DNA of 6,226 bases, from contig JAISGE010000052.1 of assembly GCA_031263265.1 (NCBI GenBank), forward strand, positions 1-6,226, written 5' to 3'. The notes under the pieces are model-generated. The model was not told where the DNA came from, made no database searches, and was given only the letters and a program-made list of their open reading frames with translations. The first letter of the stretch is position 1; the number at the start of each line of letters is the position of its first letter. The position numbers and the translations under genes are program-made. The stretch is from Treponema sp. (GTDB taxonomy: Bacteria > Spirochaetota > Spirochaetia > Treponematales > Breznakiellaceae). Shown one piece after another: positions 1 to 5,015 of this stretch.

Positions 1-73
1 TGACCAATAGTAAAGACAGACAAGCAAAAAAGAGTACTTGAAATAAAGGTGCCAATGATGGACAAATAAAAAA

Positions 74-1708
74 ATGAATAAGGTGATTTTTGTTTCAGGA
101 GGAGTCTGTTCGAGTTTGGGGAAGGGGGTAGCGGCTTCTTCCTTGGGAGCATTGCTTGAGGGCAGGGGACTTAACGTCTGTATGATAAAGTGCGATCCCT
201 ATCTTAATGTGGATGCAGGGACCATGAGTCCGTATCAGCATGGAGAGGTGTATGTTACGGACGATGGGGCGGAAACAGACCTGGATCTGGGAAATTATGC
301 CCGCTTTACGTCTAGCCCCTTATCCCGGAGCAATTCCATTACCACAGGCCAGGTCTACGAAGCGGTAATCCGCAAGGAGCGGGAAGGACGTTACCTGGGA
401 CGCTGTGTTCAGGTGATTCCCCATATTACCGATGAAATCAAGAACCGGATCCTCTATGCAGCTCATGAGGATGATGATACGGATATAGTTATCGTGGAAA
501 TAGGGGGGACTGTAGGAGACATTGAATCCATCCCTTTTTTGGAAGCTGCCCGGCAGCTCATCCATGAGGCCGGGAGGAGCAACGCACTTTCGGTTCATCT
601 TACCCTGATACCGGAGGTCGCGGCAGGGGAACTCAAAACCAAGCCTACCCAACATTCGGTGAAGGCCATGCAGGAACAGGGGATCCAGCCGGATTTGCTC
701 ATCTGCCGGGCTCCGGTTATCCTAGATGAAGCAACCCGGCAGAAGATTGCCCTGTTCACCAATATAGACCCTGATGCGGTGTTTACGTCGTATAATATAG
801 ATACCACGATTTATGAACTACCTTTGGTCTTTTTTGAGCAGAAGCTGGATCTGGTGGCATTGAAAAAAATGAGGATTGAAAGCCGCCATACTGACCTTAC
901 CTGTTGGTATACCATGATGGAAAAATTCAAGGCCCGGAAAGGCACGGTTCGGATCGGGATTGTAGGGAAGTATATGGACCTCCATGATGCCTATCAATCG
1001 GTGTACGAGGCCCTGTTCCACGGAGGACTTGAAACCGGCGTGGTGGTGGAACTGGTTAAGATCGATGCGGGGAGGCTTGAGGAATCGGACAACTTGGATG
1101 GTATCCTGGGGCCGGATGCTCCAGAGGGGAGGATTGATGGTATCCTGGTTCCCGGAGGATTCGGCCAACGGGGTACTAAGGGTATGGTCAAAGCCAGCGC
1201 CTGGGCGCGGATCCATAAGATACCGTACTTTGGGATCTGCTTAGGGATGCAGATCATGGTTATTGACTGGGGCCGGAATGTCCTGGGCTGGGGAGATGCG
1301 GATTCCACGGAATTTGACCCGAGTACCAAGCATCCGGTGATCAGCCTTTTGGATGAACAAGTGGATGTGAGAAATTACGGAGGGACTATGCGATTAGGGA
1401 AGAGTGCATCCCGGGTAGAACCGGGAACCCAGCTTTTTGCAAGCTACCAGAGGGACTTTATCTATGAGCGGCACCGGCACCGGTATGAATTTTCCAACAC
1501 CTATCGTACTATTATGATCGAATCGGGCTTGCGTATCAGTGCGCTTACTCCAGATAAGAGTCTCGTGGAAGCCGTGGAATGGCCGGATCACCCCTGGGGT
1601 GTGGGTGTTCAATTTCACCCTGAATTCACGTCAAAACCCACTGCTGCAGGCCCCTTGTTCCGGGATTTTATCGCTGCGGCTCGGGATGGTAAATTAGCAC
1701 AAGGATAA
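74..1708 (+). CDS. pyrG: CTP synthase (glutamine hydrolysing)
   Basis: Converts UTP to CTP in the cytoplasm using ATP and glutamine-derived ammonia; this is the last step of de novo pyrimidine nucleotide synthesis. The 544 residues match the usual family length (E. coli 545). The N-terminal synthetase domain (about 1-270) shows the P-loop SSLGKG (13-18), the DAGTMSPYQHGE loop (47-58), GAETDLDLG (65-73), VEIGGTVGDIES (141-152) and KTKPTQHSV (188-196). The C-terminal class I glutaminase domain (about 292-540) has the PGGFG oxyanion-loop motif (360-364), nucleophile C389 in GICLGMQ, and H515/E517 in QFHPEF, so the catalytic triad is intact. The ATG at 74 is forced, because the frame has a stop at 56-58 and no other usable start follows. 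No convincing Shine-Dalgarno precedes it, only an A-rich leader. Residues 341-353 look like a duplicated segment before the PGGFG loop. It is the first gene of a tight cluster with the lpt genes. Identity is essentially certain. Confidence 0.98.
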   Translation: MNKVIFVSGGVCSSLGKGVAASSLGALLEGRGLNVCMIKCDPYLNVDAGTMSPYQHGEVYVTDDGAETDLDLGNYARFTSSPLSRSNSITTGQVYEAVIRKEREGRYLGRCVQVIPHITDEIKNRILYAAHEDDDTDIVIVEIGGTVGDIESIPFLEAARQLIHEAGRSNALSVHLTLIPEVAAGELKTKPTQHSVKAMQEQGIQPDLLICRAPVILDEATRQKIALFTNIDPDAVFTSYNIDTTIYELPLVFFEQKLDLVALKKMRIESRHTDLTCWYTMMEKFKARKGTVRIGIVGKYMDLHDAYQSVYEALFHGGLETGVVVELVKIDAGRLEESDNLDGILGPDAPEGRIDGILVPGGFGQRGTKGMVKASAWARIHKIPYFGICLGMQIMVIDWGRNVLGWGDADSTEFDPSTKHPVISLLDEQVDVRNYGGTMRLGKSASRVEPGTQLFASYQRDFIYERHRHRYEFSNTYRTIMIESGLRISALTPDKSLVEAVEWPDHPWGVGVQFHPEFTSKPTAAGPLFRDFIAAARDGKLAQG

Positions 1709-1713
1709 CGTTT

Positions 1714-2307
1714 ATGAAGGAACGTTCACGTCCCTGGGGGCAAATCTTAGGTATCCTCCTTTGGCTTTTGGGGGCTTGTTCTTTTGATTATGGAGATGCA
1801 GCCTCGGATAAAGGGGACCTGCCGGACATTGTGATGAAGGATGTGGAATATGTCCGGGTGAGAAATGGGAATCCTCTGGTACGGTTTACCGCAGAATCAG
1901 CAGAACGCTATGAAAAGCGGCAGATGATGGAGCTGAGGAATTTCTCGTTTGAACAGTTTGAGCACCAGGGGGAGGATATAAACGCGGTAGGCCAGGCAGG
2001 AACCGCTTCGGTCGAGCTTGATTCAGGTAACATACGCCTGCGGGACGGGGTTCTGCTGACCCTTGATTCTGAGGATGTTACCCTAGAAACCAAGGGCCTG
2101 GATTGGCAGGACAAGGAACGGCTCCTGTCCGGTGGAGAAACCGAACAGGTGGATATGCAGCGTTCAGACGGGACGAATTTTTCAGGCTGGGGATTTTCTG
2201 CGGATATCCGAAACAGAACCTGGGGCTTTGCTTCGGGTATTGAAGGAACCTATATCTGGGAAGATGATGAAGAGGAAGCAGCCGAAGCAGAGGAGGAAAC
2301 AGAATGA
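1714..2307 (+). CDS. lptC: LptC-like LPS export protein, putative lipoprotein
   Basis: Probable LptC-family protein of 197 residues. In known systems LptC is anchored in the inner membrane, binds the LptBFG transporter and passes lipopolysaccharide to LptA. Seen here: a short basic start (KERSR), a hydrophobic stretch at 9-21, then LLGAC with Cys22, which fits a lipobox for signal peptidase II. E. coli LptC instead has a transmembrane anchor. Residues about 36-180 carry the LptC pattern: an opening LPDIVMKDVEYVRV, a beta-rich body, LRDGVLLTLDSEDVTLETKGLDW, and a closing SGWGFSADI with a hydrophobic strand. The last 15 residues are almost all Glu, Asp or Ala. The start is supported by AAGGA at 1701-1705, 8 bp upstream and overlapping the end of pyrG. 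It lies 5 bp after pyrG and overlaps lptA by 4 bp. The family call rests on pattern and on the lptA-lptB neighbours, since sequence conservation in LptC is low. Confidence 0.82.
   Translation: MKERSRPWGQILGILLWLLGACSFDYGDAASDKGDLPDIVMKDVEYVRVRNGNPLVRFTAESAERYEKRQMMELRNFSFEQFEHQGEDINAVGQAGTASVELDSGNIRLRDGVLLTLDSEDVTLETKGLDWQDKERLLSGGETEQVDMQRSDGTNFSGWGFSADIRNRTWGFASGIEGTYIWEDDEEEAAEAEEETE
2291..2296 (+). promoter_or_regulatory. Ribosome binding site of lptA
   Basis: AGGAGG, a full Shine-Dalgarno core, lies 7 bp before the lptA ATG at 2304 and inside the acidic tail codons of the lptC-like gene. Together with the ATGA stop/start overlap it fixes the lptA start and suggests translational coupling. 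Confidence 0.8.
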
Positions 2308-2924
2308 GCAGTTATAAAGCGGTTTATTGGGTAGGTATCTTCTTCATACTGGGGCTTGCCCCGCTTCACGGAGATGTTTTCACCTTCAAAGCAAATAAGA
2401 TGAATGGGAGCCGGGCTGCGGGTAAGGAAATCACCGTACTCATTGGGAATGCTGAAGTGCGTTCGGATAACCTGGTCCTGAAGGCCAGCCGGATTGAGAT
2501 ACACGGGGATGACAATCAGTTCGTTGATTGTTCAGGAGAGGTCTGGGGCAGGGAGGAAGCCAAGGACATCTTCTTTCAAACCGAGCGGCTGCGGTATGAC
2601 CGGAAGCTCAAGATAGCCCGGCTGGAAGGCAACTCCACCTTAGAGGATAAGAAGAACGACATTGTGGCCAAAGGCCAGTTCATTGAATACGATGATCAGG
2701 CAGAAATTACGGTATTCCAGGTATCGGTTCGGCTCTTCAAAGATACCATGGTCTGCCGTTCTGAATACGCCATATACCGGCGTATAGAAAAATTGTTGGA
2801 TCTTTCAGGGTTTCCCGTGGTATTTAAAAAGAACGATGAATTCAGAGCAGATCGGATTCGAGTAGACCTGGATACCGATGATGTTACCATGGAAGGGGCG
2901 GTTTCCGGCTCCATAAAGGACTAG
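2304..2924 (+). CDS. lptA: LptA/OstA-like periplasmic LPS transport protein
   Basis: Probable LptA-family protein of 206 residues. LptA proteins assemble head to tail in the periplasm and form the hydrophobic groove that carries lipopolysaccharide to LptD in the outer membrane. Seen here: a hydrophobic N-terminal segment (about 6-20) ending near PLHGD, consistent with a Sec signal peptide cleaved around residue 23. An OstA-type beta-jellyroll region follows (about 25-200), with the recurring pattern of short alternating strands: ITVLIGNAEVRSDNLVLKASRIEIHGDD, then RLRYDRKLKIARLEGN, then a third repeat ending in RADRIRVDLDTDDVTMEGAVSG. The length is close to E. coli LptA (185). The start codon overlaps the lptC stop (ATGA) behind a strong ribosome site. 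It is followed after 5 bp by lptB. An LptA role is favoured over the N-terminal domain of LptD because the protein is short and ends after the OstA domain. Confidence 0.87.
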   Translation: MSSYKAVYWVGIFFILGLAPLHGDVFTFKANKMNGSRAAGKEITVLIGNAEVRSDNLVLKASRIEIHGDDNQFVDCSGEVWGREEAKDIFFQTERLRYDRKLKIARLEGNSTLEDKKNDIVAKGQFIEYDDQAEITVFQVSVRLFKDTMVCRSEYAIYRRIEKLLDLSGFPVVFKKNDEFRADRIRVDLDTDDVTMEGAVSGSIKD

Positions 2925-2929
2925 CAGCA

Positions 2930-3760
2930 GTGGAAGAGGATACGCAGGCGAGTTTAGGTACTGAGACTGATGAGGCCGCGGATGGGGGTGGGGGTACTCG
3001 GCTTGATGAACAGGCCCCGCCCATCAAGCAAGACCTGCATGTACTGGGGGTTTCGGAGCTTCACAAGCGTTTCGGACGCAAGGAAGTGGTGCGGGGGGTC
3101 AATTTCTTCATGCACAACGGTACGGTGGCAGGTTTGTTAGGCCCTAATGGAGCAGGCAAAACCACTATTTTCTATATGATCGTGGGTTTTTACCGGCCCT
3201 CAGCAGGAAGCGTTACCATGGATGATGTGGATATCACCACTAAGCCCATGTATCAGCGCGCCCGGCAAGGTATCGCATACCTTCCTCAGGAAGCGTCGAT
3301 TTTCCGTAAGCTCACGGTGGAACAAAACATCTGGGCCATTCTGGAAAGCCGCCGGGATATTCAGAAAGGGGAAAAAAAACAGCGCCTTGAATCCTTGCTG
3401 GAAGAATTTGGGATTGGCCGGATCCGTAAGCAATACGGGTTTACCCTTTCTGGAGGTGAACGGCGGCGTACTGAGATTGCCCGGGCCCTTGCCACAGAAC
3501 CGAAATTTCTCCTTTTGGACGAGCCTTTTGCCGGTATAGACCCCATTGCGGTATATGAAATCAAGCAGATAATCCGGCAGCTTGCGACCAAAGGTATCGG
3601 CATCCTCATCACCGACCACAATGTGCGGGATACTCTGGAAATCACCACTGAAGCGTTTATTATAAACACCGGTACCATCGTGGCCCGAGGGGATCGGGAT
3701 AGTATCCTTGCCAATGAAATGGTCAGGGAAGTGTATCTGGGTTCAGAATTCAGGATGTAG
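2930..3760 (+). CDS. lptB: LPS export ABC transporter ATPase LptB
   Basis: Cytoplasmic ATPase that drives lipopolysaccharide extraction by the LptB2FG complex. All ABC motifs are present: Walker A GPNGAGKTT (71-79), Q-loop Q120 in YLPQEASIFRKL, signature LSGGERRR (173-180), Walker B FLLLDEP (193-199) with catalytic E198, and H-loop H230 in ITDHNVRDTL. YLPQEASIFR, DEPFAGIDPI and the C-terminal VYLGSEF are characteristic of LptB rather than of other ABC ATPases such as LivG. It has 276 residues against about 241 in E. coli; the excess is an acidic, Gly-rich N-terminal extension of about 37 residues. The GTG at 2930 is chosen because no ATG, GTG or TTG occurs in frame between it and the conserved domain, and AAAGGA (2915-2920) lies 9 bp upstream. 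It lies 5 bp after lptA and is the last gene of the cluster. The membrane partners LptF and LptG are not in the window. Confidence 0.95.
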   Translation: MEEDTQASLGTETDEAADGGGGTRLDEQAPPIKQDLHVLGVSELHKRFGRKEVVRGVNFFMHNGTVAGLLGPNGAGKTTIFYMIVGFYRPSAGSVTMDDVDITTKPMYQRARQGIAYLPQEASIFRKLTVEQNIWAILESRRDIQKGEKKQRLESLLEEFGIGRIRKQYGFTLSGGERRRTEIARALATEPKFLLLDEPFAGIDPIAVYEIKQIIRQLATKGIGILITDHNVRDTLEITTEAFIINTGTIVARGDRDSILANEMVREVYLGSEFRM

Positions 3761-3774
3761 GGTGCAGCCCTACA
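3756..3774. terminator. Inverted repeat between convergent genes, possible bidirectional terminator
   Basis: TGTAGGG (3756-3762) and CCCTACA (3768-3774) form a perfect 7-bp stem with the 5-base loop TGCAG. The TAG stop of lptB (3758-3760) and the stop of the opposing molybdopterin-protein gene (3770-3772) both sit in the stem. The site fits a shared terminator for converging transcripts. No T-run follows on either strand, so it is not a canonical intrinsic terminator. Confidence 0.45.
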
Positions 3775-4804
3775 GGTTCCCAAAAGGACAAACCGGATAG
3801 TGGCACTCTGCACAGCCCAGGCACAAACCGCCGTTCCCCAAAACCGTGAAATCCTGTTTGGTCATTCTGATACCTGCCGCGATACAGGGCAAGACCCGGT
3901 CAAAGATGGTGGACTTCATATACATGACACAGCCTGGAAGCCCTAGAATCGGCAGGCCCTCATCGTAGTAGCCTAAGAGAAACATGGCCCCCGGTATGAC
4001 CGGTGCACCGTAGGTAATGATCTGGGCGCCGCTCTGTTTGATGGCTCCGGGGGTATTGTCGTCTGGATCAACGCTCATACCGCCGGTACAGAGGATAAGC
4101 TCTGGTTTTTCCCCGGTTTCTGGGTTAAGGGCCTGATTAATGGCCCCGGCCACTTCATCCAAACCATCACCTACTACCATGTGCCGGATCACCTTGATAC
4201 CGTAGGCCTCCAGTTTCTTGATGATAAGCGGCGTAAACCTATCGTTGATCAAGCCCCCGGCCACCTCGCTTCCCGTAGTTATCACCCAGGCTTTTTTGAG
4301 GATATAGGGCAAAAGACTAAAAATCGGCATACTTCCTGCCGCAGCTTCAGCTTTGACCAGGGTTTTTTCGGGCACTACCAGGGGGATAACCTTCATACCC
4401 GCCAGTTTATCCCCGGCTTTTACCGGTGAGTAGGAACGCCGGGCCGCAATGATGATGTCAGAAATCCCGTTCACCTGGTTAAGCCGCGCCACATCAGTGC
4501 AAAAAAATCCTTCCTGGACGGCAAACAGTTCGATCTTACCCTCTGTCACCTTACCCATCCGTATATGGGTGTTGATGCACAGGGCTGCTAGCCGTTCAGC
4601 CGCCTCATCCTCATGGAGCATGCCTGGCTGTTTTTCCCAGACAAAAATGTGTTCCTTGCCCATGGAACGCAGCATGGGGATGTCCGCTTCCTGTATGATA
4701 TGCCCTTTACGGAACTGAGGGCCTTTCATTTCACCGGGTACAATACGGGTCAGATCATGGCAAAGCACCTGGCCGACCGCATCCTCTACACGTAGTTTCT
4801 GCAT
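3770..4804 (-). CDS. MoeA/MogA-like molybdopterin-binding protein with C-terminal Cys motif
   Basis: A 344-residue protein with a MoCF_biosynth (molybdopterin-binding) fold at about 170-310. It shows VITTGSEV (174-181), LILCTGGMSVDPDD (236-249), the counterpart of the SGGxSxGxxD loop of MoeA and MogA, and ILGLPGCV (286-293). In that fold family these loops bind molybdopterin or adenylylated molybdopterin for molybdenum insertion. The N-terminal 160 residues begin RVEDAVGQVLCHDLTRIVPG. From memory this resembles a group of stand-alone molybdopterin-binding proteins of anaerobes, some found near molybdenum hydroxylase genes. It is shorter than true MoeA (about 400). The extreme C-terminus has C328, C331, C334 and C339 in a CxxCxxCx4CPFG arrangement that could bind metal or an Fe-S cluster. 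AGGAAGG (plus-strand 4812-4818) lies 7 bp before the ATG. It is convergent with lptB and divergent from hsdM, so it is probably monocistronic. The fold is confident; the exact role and the cofactor-dependent enzyme it serves are unknown. Confidence 0.85.
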   Translation of the reverse strand: MQKLRVEDAVGQVLCHDLTRIVPGEMKGPQFRKGHIIQEADIPMLRSMGKEHIFVWEKQPGMLHEDEAAERLAALCINTHIRMGKVTEGKIELFAVQEGFFCTDVARLNQVNGISDIIIAARRSYSPVKAGDKLAGMKVIPLVVPEKTLVKAEAAAGSMPIFSLLPYILKKAWVITTGSEVAGGLINDRFTPLIIKKLEAYGIKVIRHMVVGDGLDEVAGAINQALNPETGEKPELILCTGGMSVDPDDNTPGAIKQSGAQIITYGAPVIPGAMFLLGYYDEGLPILGLPGCVMYMKSTIFDRVLPCIAAGIRMTKQDFTVLGNGGLCLGCAECHYPVCPFGNL

Positions 4805-4811
4805 ACCTAAG

Positions 4812-4818
4812 CCTTCCT
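4812..4818 (-). promoter_or_regulatory. Ribosome binding site of the molybdopterin-binding protein gene
   Basis: Reads AGGAAGG on the minus strand and sits 7 bp upstream of the ATG at 4804-4802, which supports that start codon. Confidence 0.7.
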
Positions 4819-4827
4819 AATTACTCC

Positions 4828-4860
4828 ACTATACTATACCCATTTCTATCAAACAATCAA
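4828..4860 (-). promoter_or_regulatory. Putative sigma70-type promoter for the molybdopterin-binding protein gene
   Basis: On the minus strand TTGATT (4860-4855) is followed after 16 bp by TATAGT (4838-4833). A second TATAGT (4833-4828) overlaps it and is 17 bp from an alternative TTGTTT (4856-4851). Either pair is a reasonable -35/-10 combination just upstream of the ribosome site. Predicted by eye from consensus only. Confidence 0.5.
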
Positions 4861-4885
4861 TTCTTGTAGATTTCATTAGGGGGAT

Positions 4886-4902
4886 GTACATTTGTAATGT
4901 AC
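4886..4902. promoter_or_regulatory. Perfect 7-3-7 palindrome, candidate operator
   Basis: GTACATT-TGT-AATGTAC is a perfect inverted repeat with a 3-bp centre, in the non-coding gap between two divergent genes. It lies 25 bp from the outer edge of each predicted -35 element. The size and symmetry fit the binding site of a dimeric regulator, which is not identified here. A small hairpin with no regulatory role is the alternative. Confidence 0.45.
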
Positions 4903-4927
4903 CCGTATGCACGCAAGCCAAAAGTCT

Positions 4928-4955
4928 ATGACATGGCTTTATTACATGGTATACT
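4928..4955 (+). promoter_or_regulatory. Putative sigma70-type promoter for hsdM
   Basis: ATGACA (4928-4933) and TATACT (4950-4955) are separated by 16 bp, and TGG directly before the -10 makes an extended -10 (TGN). Transcription would begin near 4962 and give a leader of about 50 bases before hsdM. Predicted from consensus only. Confidence 0.55.
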
Positions 4956-4996
4956 GGACTTGTCCGGGCAAAAATCCGGCACGTTTCGCACTAGTT

Positions 4997-5002
4997 AAGG
5001 AG
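4997..5002 (+). promoter_or_regulatory. Ribosome binding site of hsdM
   Basis: AAGGAG lies 13 bp before the ATG at 5016. The core is strong but the spacing is longer than the usual 5-9 bp, so initiation may be weak. No better start codon lies nearer to it. Confidence 0.55.
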
Positions 5003-5015
5003 AAAAGCAGCATCT

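Noticed and set aside
1..73. Possible 3' end of an upstream gene, with two short open frames (to 41 and to 69).
   Set aside because: Too short to identify. The frame ending at 69 has a stop at positions 1-3 and the one ending at 41 gives only 12 residues. Nothing supports either as coding without the sequence upstream.
984..1329. Overlapping frames on both strands within the pyrG glutaminase region.
   Set aside because: Shadows of pyrG; the catalytic motifs are all in the pyrG frame.
3200..3813. Long antisense frames opposite lptB.
   Set aside because: They lie within a gene with full ABC motifs, have no family features, and follow from codon bias on the coding strand.
3770..4804. Calling the molybdopterin-binding protein moeA.
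   Set aside because: It is shorter than MoeA, its N-terminus does not clearly show the MoeA domain order, and it has a cysteine tail. A family-level name is safer.
4931..4949. Direct repeat ACATGG (4931-4936 and 4944-4949) inside the hsdM promoter.
   Set aside because: Six-base repeats 13 bp apart are expected by chance and partly overlap promoter elements.
4962..4982. CCGG-based hairpin in the hsdM leader (GTCCGG...CCGGCAC), possibly a regulatory leader.
   Set aside because: Only 4 bp pair cleanly before a bulge, so it is not distinguishable from chance.
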